DNA of 23,231 nt from a virus. This document shows, in pieces, positions 1 to 7,682 of this stretch; position 1 is the first letter of the stretch; each line of letters opens with the position of its first letter. A model generated the notes under the pieces. The model did not search any database, had not been told where the DNA came from, and saw only the letters and a program-made list of their open reading frames with translations. The translations under genes were made by a program, and so were the position numbers. The stretch lies in IMG/VR virus record IMGVR_UViG_3300032092_002703, positions 1 to 23,231 of that record. One strand, written 5' to 3'.

Positions 1-2
1 CT

Positions 3-323
3 CCCGCATCGTTTCAAAGTGTTCCATCTGCTCCATCTACGCTACTACCTTACGCAGGTAAAAAGCGTGGTCCCAAATCAAAGGCGGAAAAAGAAGCTTT
101 GGCCGCCAGTGGACAAGGGATTGCTCCTCAAGGTGCCCCCGCTGCACCTTCTCCAAATTCTGCTTCTTATACCGTTCGCGGACTTGAGCCTTCGTTTGTG
201 GAGGCAATTAAGCTTCTAGGCGGACAGCAGTATATGGTTGGGCTGTTGGTCGCTGACCTCAAACGTAGAGGAGTCGTCTACACCACGGTAGACTTGACTC
301 AAATCGGCGGTAAGAGCGAATAA
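3..323 (+). CDS. C-terminal part of an unidentified upstream protein
   Basis: The reading frame is open to the left edge, so only the last 106 residues are seen and the true start lies outside the window. The visible part opens with a Pro/Ser/Ala-rich stretch, then a basic patch (KKRGPKSKAEKEA, from position 60) that loosely resembles an AT-hook but lacks the R-G-R-P core. A second Ala/Pro linker leads to a compact C-terminal segment (GLEPSFVEAIKLLGG...VADLKRRGVVYTTVDL) that looks folded. The gene ends about 50 bases before a rho-independent terminator, so it closes the preceding transcription unit. A basic linker plus small domain would fit a DNA-binding accessory protein, but this is inference; I do not recognise the family. 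An internal TTG at 99 has no good SD and is unlikely to be the start. Confidence 0.7.
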   Translation, partial: PASFQSVPSAPSTLLPYAGKKRGPKSKAEKEALAASGQGIAPQGAPAAPSPNSASYTVRGLEPSFVEAIKLLGGQQYMVGLLVADLKRRGVVYTTVDLTQIGGKSE

Positions 324-370
324 GCTTCATTCCTGGTGAAGTGGGAGTGAAATAAAAACTCAGCAGGGTT

Positions 371-406
371 CAAAGAGTCTCGGTCTTCCCGAGGCTCTTT
401 GTTTTT
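371..406 (+). terminator. Rho-independent terminator after the upstream gene
   Basis: A 13-base arm (371-383) pairs with 389-401 with one G-T wobble around the loop TCTTC, and is followed by TTTTT (402-406). It separates the upstream gene from the terminase gene. It implies that the packaging genes are transcribed either by read-through or from a promoter I cannot identify in the 97-base gap. Confidence 0.88.
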
Positions 407-420
407 GCTATGGTATCCAG

Positions 421-1017
421 ATGGATCACGTAACTAGAATTCCACAGACCCAGCAAATGGTCCCTACTTCACTCACACAGGTCTTTCTTGACTTCCTTTC
501 CAGTGATTCTCTTCAAACGATTCGAAGCGAACTGGCAGCACTCAGGACTCTGGCTGTCGAGTATCGAAACGGGATTGAGAGCCGGCACGTTGCCAACCTC
601 CGTAAAGTAGCCGATGGCATCGTCTCAGAGGCACAGGATCGGTATGAGATGGAAGACTACGAGATGGAGGACTTGAAAAAGATAATTACTGAACACTTGG
701 CAACCGTGTTCGGAGTGTCGGGCTCTCTATCAGCGAAGGATGCCACCGTGATGCTCAATATCCTGACTGGAGTAGTCAAAGCGGAACGCGAAGCCAAGAA
801 AATTATGGAGGAGCAGACACTCCGAATTGAGTGGTCCTCTGAGATTGTCGAGATGCTAAAGAAGTTCCTCGAACTCATCGTCTTCCCAGACATTGAACCA
901 GAGAAGCGAGTAATTATGGCTACAAAAGCCGTCCAGTTCTTCTCGGGTAGCCGTAGCGGGTTGGCAGGTGGACAACAAATTGTCTCACTTGGTAGACGAC
1001 TGGAAGAGGCAATTTAG
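421..1017 (+). CDS. Probable small terminase subunit
   Basis: A 198-residue, mostly helical, charged protein directly upstream of the large terminase; its stop codon shares one base with the terminase GTG start. That position is the classic place for TerS, which binds the pac or cos site and regulates TerL. I see no decisive sequence motif, so the call rests on synteny, size and predicted helicity. Residues 75-84 are a perfect tandem YEMED-YEMED, encoded by a near-identical 15-base duplication (643-672). The start at 421 lacks a clear SD; an internal ATG at 457 (Met13) is no better, so the first 12 residues are uncertain. It could instead be another small head protein. Confidence 0.55.
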   Translation: MDHVTRIPQTQQMVPTSLTQVFLDFLSSDSLQTIRSELAALRTLAVEYRNGIESRHVANLRKVADGIVSEAQDRYEMEDYEMEDLKKIITEHLATVFGVSGSLSAKDATVMLNILTGVVKAEREAKKIMEEQTLRIEWSSEIVEMLKKFLELIVFPDIEPEKRVIMATKAVQFFSGSRSGLAGGQQIVSLGRRLEEAI

Positions 1018-2588
1018 TGTTAGAAGAATTCAAAATTCAGAACTTTCACGTCCCTACACCCTTAGAAGTGGTGTTCCACACTCTTGCAAATGAGATGGCC
1101 AATTCAGCCGCTTTGGCGGATGTCTTCAAGAGAAACTTCAACCCCAATTACAATCAGCGCAAACTGAAAGCTTTGCTGGAGACTTCGACTGTTCCTAAGA
1201 ATCAGCATCTGCACGTTCTTCTCTACGGAGGTGTAGGCTCAGGAAAAACTTGGGCGGCTCTTTCACATATCTTGGACCAGATGTGCAGTCACGCAAACGT
1301 CAACACGTTGGCAATTCGGCGAACTGCCGGTGACGTAGCACTCTCCGTGATGCCAGAGGTTACCGGGTTTCTATCTCGATTCGGAATTCTCCACAAGAAA
1401 AGGGAAAAGCCCGTGCCCCAGGTGGTCTTACCCAATGAGTCCACCTTTTTTATGCGGTCTGATAAATCACTAGTTCAGACTGGGAAAGCCAAATCAGATG
1501 CGCTCGGTTCAACCAAATACTCCTTCGTGTTGCTGGAGGAAGCGGACTCCATCTCGGAGATTCTAGCCGAAACCATCCCAGGCCGTATGCGTGACACAGC
1601 CGGCGTAGACCGTAAGATCATCTTTTACATCTGTAACCCTCCAGGTCGCAATTCGTGGATTTACCGCAAGTGGTTCTTGGATAACGACCCTCACGACCCG
1701 GGCTCCCACTATCGGGCACTACATATGCCAATTGAGGGTAATGCGGAGCACCTGGACCCCGGTTATGTAGAGTCGGTAGACAGAGACTATTCGAACAGCC
1801 CTAGTTCGTATGCCCGCTTACGCAGTGGTGAATTCGGACCAGATACTCCAGGTGACCCAATCTATCAGGCACAATTCAATAGGTCAGTTCACGTAAGTAA
1901 GACTTCATTGGAGTGGAACCCTCGCTACCCGATAATTCGGATGTGGGATTTTGGTTGGAATGGTATGCCCTGCATCATTGCACAGAATGACCTGGACCGC
2001 AGACAGGTTCGGGTCTTAGGGGTTAAGTTTGCGCAGAAGACTCTGTTCGAACCTTTCTTGAAAGAAGTGGTTGATTATACTTGGGAGAAATACCCAGGTG
2101 CGAATTACTTAGACTACACCGACGCGGCCGGCCGACAAAAGACAGGTAACGGACCCAGTTACCACGATATTATGAGACAGAAGGGACTGGAACCACAATA
2201 TTTGATTCACACTATTGGGTATGGTGTGGAAGTAGTGAATAGTTTATTGAGTGAGATGTCCTCCAGGTCAGGTAGAGAAATTCGAGATTCTGGACCTAAA
2301 CCATCTCTCCTTATAGACCCTGAGTGCCACTTGCTGATTGAGATGTTCGAGACAGGTTACTGCAACAAACCTGGAACTCCCCGAGGAGTAGTAGACCCAG
2401 TGAAAGACGGATTTTACGACCACATTGCAGATGCTATTCGATATGGTATAGTCTTAATTCGCAGGTCAGGAACGAATTCAAGCCAGACGCCTGGTCTTCT
2501 CAGTGGGGGCTCAGTTTCCATTGATGGTGTAAGAAGAGTTCAACAACAGCAAATCCCGCGTGGTAGATTCAGTCGAAGGAGAAGGTAA
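1017..2588 (+). CDS. terL: Terminase large subunit (ATPase and nuclease)
   Basis: A 523-residue DNA-packaging motor. The N-terminal ATPase has Walker A GGVGSGKT (71-78), a Walker B-like VLLEEAD (171-177) and a coupling motif IIFYICNPPG (201-210). The C-terminal RNase H-like nuclease supplies three acidic positions: D311 in RMWDFGWN, D369 in YTDAAG and D472 in HIADAIRYG, as in the Terminase_6C type. The size is normal for TerL. The start is a GTG whose first base is the last base of the upstream TAG, which suggests coupled translation. The C-terminus is a Gln/Arg-rich basic tail (QQQQIPRGRFSRRRR). The stop overlaps the portal ATG by one base. Confidence 0.97.
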   Translation: MLEEFKIQNFHVPTPLEVVFHTLANEMANSAALADVFKRNFNPNYNQRKLKALLETSTVPKNQHLHVLLYGGVGSGKTWAALSHILDQMCSHANVNTLAIRRTAGDVALSVMPEVTGFLSRFGILHKKREKPVPQVVLPNESTFFMRSDKSLVQTGKAKSDALGSTKYSFVLLEEADSISEILAETIPGRMRDTAGVDRKIIFYICNPPGRNSWIYRKWFLDNDPHDPGSHYRALHMPIEGNAEHLDPGYVESVDRDYSNSPSSYARLRSGEFGPDTPGDPIYQAQFNRSVHVSKTSLEWNPRYPIIRMWDFGWNGMPCIIAQNDLDRRQVRVLGVKFAQKTLFEPFLKEVVDYTWEKYPGANYLDYTDAAGRQKTGNGPSYHDIMRQKGLEPQYLIHTIGYGVEVVNSLLSEMSSRSGREIRDSGPKPSLLIDPECHLLIEMFETGYCNKPGTPRGVVDPVKDGFYDHIADAIRYGIVLIRRSGTNSSQTPGLLSGGSVSIDGVRRVQQQQIPRGRFSRRRR

Positions 2589-4765
2589 TGCAAGACCATT
2601 TTTTGGGGACAAGGTTCATTGATGATGAGGGTAACCCAAACAGTCCTAGCCTAGACGAAATAAGGCTGAATGATAGGTTGACTCAATTCGAATGGTCTCG
2701 CAGCGACATCGGAGAACGAGCTGCTGAAAACATCCGAATTTGTGAGCGCCTACGTGAGCTGCTTCGTTTGGAAAAGGAACGTAAGTTACCAATTGAGGAC
2801 AAAGCCCGCCACGTTTGGGAGTTATACCACTCCACGTATGTCAGTGACCTGGACAAGGACGACTGGATGTCTCGGAAAAAGTTTCCGGCCACTTTTATGA
2901 CTGTCGAGAAATATGCCGCTGCAGTTGGTAAGGTTCGTGAACAGAACCCGAATTGGTTTGAAGCGGTAGCTATCATACCCCAACAACAAGTTCTAATTAA
3001 CCTTGCAAAGAACTGGACGCAATTCCAATTGGAACACCCAGATGTCGGGTTCAATCAGTTCTTTAGGAATATCATCCGCAATGGACTAATCACATCCCAG
3101 ATGTATGCGATGGTTTCGATGAAGCTGGGAGAGCACCAGACTCCGCACAGCAAACCAGAAACTACAAATGAGCTAATGAGTTCGGAAGCCATTGAATCTC
3201 AGCTCTCTATGTTCCGAAACAACCCGGATATCCGTTCCTCCAAATCTATGCCGTTTATTCAAAACGATGCCACACCTCGGGTTCTCTTGGAGGCAATGGA
3301 CCCCGCCTACGTATGGTTGGACTCCTACGGCCATAACAGATACATTATCTGGCAAACTCGAATTACAACTGGGGACCTTCTTCAACAGGCAGAGGTTCTT
3401 GGGTATGATATGCAGGCTGTTAAAAGGTGTATTGCTCGTGGGTGTGAAGCGGAAGCTTTCGACAATAGGGACTCTTCTCAACAAGGAGTCAATGAAGGTG
3501 GCAATTCAAGAGAGACTCAAGAGGTAATTCTAACTCACCTGGAGGGCACTCTCCCAGACACATCTAACGGCCGTAATCTTTTCACCAAGAAGTATTTGGT
3601 AGTAGCTAATGGGTATGACGTGGTTTACGGACCAGCAGACAATCCATTCTGGGACCAGAAGTCTGCAATTGTTTACTCTCCCTTCATCGAGACTCCCAAT
3701 GCAGTATATGGCAAGTCGCCAATTACTGAGAATGCTGATGCTTTTGAAGTCCGACACGATATGATCAATATGCTGTTGGACTATTTCCAAAAGGTCCTCG
3801 AACCTCCATATGAGGTGAATCGTGACCGCCTAGAAGACAAGGAAGAGGGTTGCATACTCTACCCCAACAAGGCGGTATATGTGAATACTTTCAATGGAGC
3901 AAACGACCCTGTTGTAAGGATCATCTCGCCAGCAGATTTGCCTCCTGGTTTTTGGCAATTCAGCCAATGGTTCCAAACTACATATGCCGAGCACACCGGT
4001 CTTACTCAAGATATGATGGGTATGCCTAGATCCCGAGGTAGGGTCACTGCAGGGGAGTTCAATGCTCGGGAAGCCCAGGGTGGCTCTTTCATTGTTGAGA
4101 TATTCAAGGGTATTGAAGAGCGTCTGCTTCAACCACTAATTCACCGTTTGTTTCTTCGTAGTCTTCAATACACTCCCAATGAACAGTGGGAAGCCTGGGT
4201 ATTAGCTAATAAGGCGAGGATAATTCCCAAACCTCCTGTGAATGGAACCCCCGAACAATTGGAACAATGGAAGAAGTTGGTAGGCGAGTGGGACCGAGTT
4301 CTAACTGCGGTATCGAAGTGGGACAACAGAAAGAGATACGAGCGTTTGGGTGGCTTCTTCCGGTTCGTCGTTCGAATCTTCTCGTCGCTGATGGAGCGCC
4401 AAGCTGTCATCGAGCAAGTTACCTTCTTCCTTCAGACCATTGGAAGAATCCCCCAAGCTTTGCAGAAGGTTCGTATCGAGAAGATGATGATCAAGCTCTG
4501 TATGGCCTTCGGCTGGGACCCGGAAGAGGTGCTAAGTCTCGATTCAGTGGATACTCCAATTGAAGAATTAGATAGTCTCAAAGTGTTGTTGGGAGAGGCA
4601 GTGGAAGACCAGCAGCGCCAAGTCCCGGACTTCTTTGGGCTGGAGAGTATGTTCGGAGGTCTTGCGGAACCCATCCAAGCTGATACTATGGATACGACCT
4701 CGGGCTCACCCTTCCAGGGGACGGGTGCCCCCAAAGACTTCCCAATACCCCCGAAAGGATTCTAG
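2588..4765 (+). CDS. Portal protein (head-tail connector)
   Basis: A 725-residue protein immediately after TerL, with an SD (AAGGAGAAGG) inside the end of the terL gene and a TAATG overlap. The length is in the P22 portal class (725) rather than the T7 connector class (about 535). Supporting features are the central DAFEVRHDMINMLLDYFQ (384-401), a typical portal helix region. The stretch RVTAGEFNAREAQGGS (485-500) and the long helix FIVEIFKGIEERLLQPLIHR (501-520) also match the wing-to-stem part of podovirus portals. A helical C-terminal region (about 630-690) ends in a Gly/Pro tail. It forms the dodecameric ring through which TerL packages DNA. The assignment rests on motifs and position. 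Confidence 0.88.
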   Translation: MQDHFLGTRFIDDEGNPNSPSLDEIRLNDRLTQFEWSRSDIGERAAENIRICERLRELLRLEKERKLPIEDKARHVWELYHSTYVSDLDKDDWMSRKKFPATFMTVEKYAAAVGKVREQNPNWFEAVAIIPQQQVLINLAKNWTQFQLEHPDVGFNQFFRNIIRNGLITSQMYAMVSMKLGEHQTPHSKPETTNELMSSEAIESQLSMFRNNPDIRSSKSMPFIQNDATPRVLLEAMDPAYVWLDSYGHNRYIIWQTRITTGDLLQQAEVLGYDMQAVKRCIARGCEAEAFDNRDSSQQGVNEGGNSRETQEVILTHLEGTLPDTSNGRNLFTKKYLVVANGYDVVYGPADNPFWDQKSAIVYSPFIETPNAVYGKSPITENADAFEVRHDMINMLLDYFQKVLEPPYEVNRDRLEDKEEGCILYPNKAVYVNTFNGANDPVVRIISPADLPPGFWQFSQWFQTTYAEHTGLTQDMMGMPRSRGRVTAGEFNAREAQGGSFIVEIFKGIEERLLQPLIHRLFLRSLQYTPNEQWEAWVLANKARIIPKPPVNGTPEQLEQWKKLVGEWDRVLTAVSKWDNRKRYERLGGFFRFVVRIFSSLMERQAVIEQVTFFLQTIGRIPQALQKVRIEKMMIKLCMAFGWDPEEVLSLDSVDTPIEELDSLKVLLGEAVEDQQRQVPDFFGLESMFGGLAEPIQADTMDTTSGSPFQGTGAPKDFPIPPKGF

Positions 4766-4766
4766 A

Positions 4767-4958
4767 ATGAGCGAGAAATACATTTGCAGACCAACCTCCC
4801 CAGGGAGTGAATACCTGAAAGAAGACCGGGCAGAATTCCTGTCCAAAGGTCGAGGAACAGTTAAGGCAGATGCGGTAATTGAGCGAACCAAAGCCAAATC
4901 GCAATTGCCAAGGTCCGGTTCGCTGTCCTATGTGGACAGCAATCCAGAAATTAAGTAG
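4767..4958 (+). CDS. Small protein of unknown function (63 aa)
   Basis: Begins one base after the portal stop, with AAAGGA at 4755-4760 as SD. The product is basic and polar (starts MSEKYICRPTSPG), has no membrane segment or signal peptide, and contains one Cys. It is the first of three tiny genes between portal and scaffold. Their SDs and back-to-back packing support real translation. I do not recognise the family; a head-assembly accessory role is inferred only from position. Confidence 0.7.
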   Translation: MSEKYICRPTSPGSEYLKEDRAEFLSKGRGTVKADAVIERTKAKSQLPRSGSLSYVDSNPEIK

Positions 4959-4976
4959 GGAAGGAGGAAGCTCAAA

Positions 4977-5153
4977 ATGCCAATGCGACAAGGCACCACC
5001 CACCCTTCCGAGCGTGGGGCAGACCAAGCCACCAACTTGATCCAGGCGAAGTATGGAGAGGAGCGTAACAGCAACCAAACCACTTCTATGGTCCACAAGG
5101 AGATGGTTCGACGCGGAGAGGATGAACCCAACAAGTTCCCCGTTCCCGTCTAG
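4977..5153 (+). CDS. Small protein of unknown function (58 aa)
   Basis: ATG at 4977 follows a near-perfect SD, AAGGAGG at 4961-4967 with nine bases of spacing, the strongest in this block. The product is hydrophilic (MPMRQGTTHPSERGADQA...) and ends FPVPV. It has no membrane segment and no motif I recognise. Its compact placement between two other tiny genes suggests a conserved head-assembly cassette, but that is inference. Automated callers may miss it because it is under 60 residues. Confidence 0.75.
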   Translation: MPMRQGTTHPSERGADQATNLIQAKYGEERNSNQTTSMVHKEMVRRGEDEPNKFPVPV

Positions 5154-5157
5154 TGTT

Positions 5158-5163
5158 AGGAGG
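5158..5163 (+). promoter_or_regulatory. Ribosome binding site selecting a TTG start
   Basis: AGGAGG lies five bases before TTG 5169. The next in-frame ATG (5181) would be 17 bases away, too far for this SD, so TTG is preferred as the start of the following gene. Confidence 0.7.
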
Positions 5164-5168
5164 GTCAA

Positions 5169-5360
5169 TTGGACAGCAGAATGAGTAAGCACTTCAGCGG
5201 ACTTGCGTTTATGGATTTCATAGACCAAGAACGAAAGGAAGTGCTGAAAGCCCTGTCCAGTTGCCCGCCTACTGTCGACCAGTTATTGGTAATTAAAGGT
5301 AGGTCGGAGCAACTGGACAGGTTGGAAAGTAGAATCAAAAGCAACAAGGAGATGAAATGA
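5169..5360 (+). CDS. Small helical protein of unknown function (63 aa), TTG start
   Basis: Starts MDSRMSKHFSGLAFMDFIDQ and continues as one long charged helix ending in RLESRIKSNKEMK. This may be a short coiled coil or a helix that binds a larger partner. The TTG start is chosen from its SD; ATG at 5181 would shorten it by four residues. The stop overlaps the scaffold start by four bases (ATGA), so the two products are probably translationally coupled. It could be a scaffold partner or portal-binding peptide; neither is shown by sequence. Confidence 0.72.
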   Translation: MDSRMSKHFSGLAFMDFIDQERKEVLKALSSCPPTVDQLLVIKGRSEQLDRLESRIKSNKEMK

Positions 5361-6070
5361 ACGGTTTTGGCGAACCCACGGACTTGGCGGCTATGCAGCA
5401 ACGATTGGTTGACTTGCAATTACAGAATGAACAGCTTCGATCCAATAGCAGCAGACAGCACCACCAGCAACAGCAGACCAACAATATGTTGTTGGGTCAA
5501 TTGAATTCAAACCAGAACGAAGAATTCGATTGGGACAAGATTATGCAAGGGGTAAACAACCAGACCACCCCCCAGCAAAACTCAAACGAGATTGTGATTG
5601 ACCGCAAGAAGCTGGCTGAATACACCTCCAAGGTAGTCGAGAAGACTATCGACAAGAAGCAACAGCAATACCAGCAACAGTTGGAGGTTGGGCGCAAAAC
5701 TCAAGAGACTCTCCAACAGCGGTTCGTCAAAGAGCACCCCAAGCTGGCGCAGGACTACCGCGCCCAGGAACTTATCTCTCGGTATTGGAATCGAAGCTTG
5801 GAACTCAACCCCAATATGGACCCTGAAGCACGATATCAGGGAGTTCTTCGAGAAGCGTCAGATACTATGAGCCAATTCGGCTACAAACCGGGGGAGGTAG
5901 ATTTGAACACGCCAGCCTATATGAGCACAGGTAATTCATCTCACAACGTCTTGCAACCTGGACAGCGGATGCAAATCTCCCGAGAAGAGCAACTTGGCTA
6001 CAACCAGAATGAGCATCTCAAAGAGATGAAAGAGCGCCACCAGAAAGTTCTTGACAAGTTCAACCGATAA
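5357..6070 (+). CDS. Probable capsid scaffolding protein
   Basis: A 237-residue, very hydrophilic protein immediately upstream of the capsid gene, the usual place for the scaffold that guides procapsid assembly. It has an N-terminal coiled coil (about 10-30), a Gln/Asn/His-rich low-complexity stretch (about 30-80), a long Lys/Gln helix (about 85-125) and a short basic C-terminal helix (EMKERHQKVLDKFNR). The last resembles the small helical basic tail by which many scaffolds bind coat protein. Translation is coupled to the preceding gene by ATGA. Scaffolds diverge strongly in sequence, so the call depends on composition and synteny. Its last codons contain the -35-like TTGACA of a possible capsid promoter. 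Confidence 0.65.
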   Translation: MNGFGEPTDLAAMQQRLVDLQLQNEQLRSNSSRQHHQQQQTNNMLLGQLNSNQNEEFDWDKIMQGVNNQTTPQQNSNEIVIDRKKLAEYTSKVVEKTIDKKQQQYQQQLEVGRKTQETLQQRFVKEHPKLAQDYRAQELISRYWNRSLELNPNMDPEARYQGVLREASDTMSQFGYKPGEVDLNTPAYMSTGNSSHNVLQPGQRMQISREEQLGYNQNEHLKEMKERHQKVLDKFNR

Positions 6071-6079
6071 TTATTATAT
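6051..6079 (+). promoter_or_regulatory. Possible sigma70-type promoter for the capsid gene
   Basis: A perfect TTGACA (6051-6056) is followed after 17 bases by TTATAT (6074-6079), or after 15 bases by the better -10 TATTAT (6072-6077). The -35 lies inside the scaffold coding sequence and the -10 in the following gap. Transcription would start near 6085 and give a leader of about 95 nt. The compromise between spacing and -10 quality keeps this tentative. Confidence 0.4.
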
Positions 6080-6124
6080 TGGTTGGGATTATCAGTAACG
6101 GCCAGATACGTCGGCAGGACTCGA

Positions 6125-6169
6125 CCTTCAAGGGGCCAGTGCTTGAAACACACTAAAACCTTGAAGGAG
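6125..6169 (+). promoter_or_regulatory. Inverted repeat covering the capsid gene SD
   Basis: CCTTCAAGG (6125-6133) is the exact reverse complement of CCTTGAAGG (6159-6167), with a 25-base loop. The right arm contains most of the SD AAGGAG (6164-6169) of the capsid gene, 11 bases before its ATG. Folded mRNA would hide the SD. There is no U-run after it, so it is not a terminator. A control role is inferred. Confidence 0.6.
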
Positions 6170-6180
6170 TCCAAAGTGCA

Positions 6181-7119
6181 ATGCCTATCACCAGTGCAGA
6201 TGTAGTTGACCTACGACTACAGCAACTCTCCAAAGACGTTCGTCTAGCTGCCCAGAACAGACAGGTCTTTCGTCAATTCGTTCGCCCTGAAGGCGATTTC
6301 GGAGCCCATATGGGCGACGAGGTCAAGTTCATCACCGTGGGCAATATCGCCGAAGAAGGTCGTGAGGTCTCGGAGGATGGTGACATCCCCCAGGGAACTT
6401 TGCCGATTCGTGCCAAGCTGGCAACTGTCCGTGAATACCGCCTGGAAATTCCTTGGAATGACCGGGCTTCTTTGTTGTCTCAACTCAGTCTTGAGTCAAT
6501 GATCATCCGTCAGTTGACCAACAACGGGATTCAGAAGCTGGACAAATTGAGCGCCGTCCCCTTTAGGACGTGTGAATTCGTTTACACCCCGACCGGGCCG
6601 ATTGGCAACAAGAACTTCACTCTTGGAACGGCCGGCGTGGCTTTGGCCGTAGCGTCTCGCCCAGTATCGGCGTATGACCTGAAAAATATCCGTGGATTGA
6701 TGAAGTCCACGTATAACATCCCCGGGTTTGCAGGTTCCAGTCAGTATGTCGGGATTGTAACCGAGTCCACTTCTCGTTCGCTCAGTGATGACCCCGAGTA
6801 TGTGGACATTATGAAGCGGTATAAGCCGGCTCAATTGCTCAACGGAGAGATGACGGAGTATTACAACTTCAGAATTCTCGAAGAGAACAACTGTCTCAAC
6901 AACAACCTACCCAATGGGTGCGGTGAGTGCGTCTTTTTCGGTGACGACCCGGTTGTTGAATTGGAGTTGTATCCCTTCGAACTCCAGCGGGCTCTCGCCG
7001 AGAGCTACGGCCGAACCAAGGCTATTTGCTGGGTTTGGTATGGTGGTTTTGCTCGCACTTGGAATTTTGCCACCGATGGTGAAATTCGAATGATGCGAGT
7101 CGGTTCTCTACCAGCCTAA
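6181..7119 (+). CDS. Major capsid protein (HK97-fold, N4 gp56-like)
   Basis: A 312-residue coat protein in the canonical place after the scaffold. Several stretches fit the N4 gp56-type coat family. One is REYRLEIPWNDRASLLSQ (84-101) with the helix that follows, which ends IQKLDKLSA (117-125). Another is YVGIVTESTSRSL (189-201), then DDPEYVDIMKRY (203-214). NGEMTEYYNFRILEENN (221-237) matches that family's conserved 'nGEiG..gvRfiE' region. The C-terminal strands (KAICWVWYGGF, EIRMMRVGS) also fit. It assembles the icosahedral shell. The 110-base leader holds a possible promoter and an SD-masking repeat. Family identity is from motif memory; a coat role is more certain than the exact family. 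Confidence 0.85.
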   Translation: MPITSADVVDLRLQQLSKDVRLAAQNRQVFRQFVRPEGDFGAHMGDEVKFITVGNIAEEGREVSEDGDIPQGTLPIRAKLATVREYRLEIPWNDRASLLSQLSLESMIIRQLTNNGIQKLDKLSAVPFRTCEFVYTPTGPIGNKNFTLGTAGVALAVASRPVSAYDLKNIRGLMKSTYNIPGFAGSSQYVGIVTESTSRSLSDDPEYVDIMKRYKPAQLLNGEMTEYYNFRILEENNCLNNNLPNGCGECVFFGDDPVVELELYPFELQRALAESYGRTKAICWVWYGGFARTWNFATDGEIRMMRVGSLPA

Positions 7120-7140
7120 TAGGTAAGAAAGGATAATTCA

Positions 7141-7611
7141 ATGTCGAATGTTGCAAAGTCTGCTCAAGCGGGCAGATATCAAACGGTCCACCGCCACGTA
7201 GGGGGCAGCACCAACCTTACCAGCGGGACTGGAACCATTATGACCTTCCAGGTCACCCATCCCAAAATTGAATTGCTTACTGCTGGGTTTCACCACACCG
7301 CAGATACTGGCGCAGTGTCAACCCCTCCAGTATTTGAGGTGCGGCGGCGAGCAAGAGCAGGTGGGACGGCAACCATCATCAACGCGGCTGCGACCGTCTC
7401 CTTGCCTGCTGGTCGGGTAGGTCCCAACACCGTGGAGAGAGACCTGGATTTCGCAGCGCCGGACCCGTCTGACCCGCTGGGAGTTCAGAAGTATAAGGAA
7501 GTTCGAATTTTGGCCTACCGTGGGGATGAAATCATCTTCCACCAAGGCACTCAGGGTTCTGGTGGCACCCAGGTCGGGTTCCCCTTCCTGGAATACCGCG
7601 AACGTCCGTAG
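7141..7611 (+). CDS. Small head protein, possible capsid decoration protein
   Basis: A 156-residue Gly/Thr/Val-rich protein with alternating polar and hydrophobic residues typical of beta structure and no membrane segment. It follows the coat gene by 21 bases with SD AAAGGA and is the last gene before a strong terminator. It therefore probably shares the high-level capsid transcript. Both position and size fit a decoration or head-completion protein, but no specific motif was recognised. Confidence 0.6.
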   Translation: MSNVAKSAQAGRYQTVHRHVGGSTNLTSGTGTIMTFQVTHPKIELLTAGFHHTADTGAVSTPPVFEVRRRARAGGTATIINAAATVSLPAGRVGPNTVERDLDFAAPDPSDPLGVQKYKEVRILAYRGDEIIFHQGTQGSGGTQVGFPFLEYRERP

Positions 7612-7626
7612 CCAAAACACGTTGTT

Positions 7627-7654
7627 TCCCGGGGCTTAGGCCCCGGGACTTTTT
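7627..7654 (+). terminator. Strong rho-independent terminator after the capsid unit
   Basis: An uninterrupted GC-rich stem (TCCCGGGGC, 7627-7635, with GCCCCGGGA, 7640-7648) closes a TTAG tetraloop and is followed by C then TTTTT (7650-7654). It would reduce transcription from the capsid genes into the tail block, which fits the high copy number needed for coat protein. Confidence 0.92.
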
Positions 7655-7682
7655 GTTAAAATAAAGAAAGGCAATTCAAAAT

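Noticed and set aside
57-98. AT-hook in the left-edge protein
   Set aside because: The basic patch KKRGPKSK lacks the R-G-R-P core, so it is only a lysine-rich linker on present evidence.
402-420. Promoter between the first terminator and the probable TerS gene
   Set aside because: TATGGT could serve as a weak -10, but the bases at -35 are terminator stem with no match to TTGACA.
4686-5228. A 180-codon minus-strand reading frame
   Set aside because: It is antisense to three small + strand genes that have good SDs, starts at TTG without an SD, and would be the only minus-strand gene in the window.
6125-6169. Terminator before the capsid gene
   Set aside because: The inverted repeat has a 25-base loop and no T-run after it; masking of the SD is the better reading.
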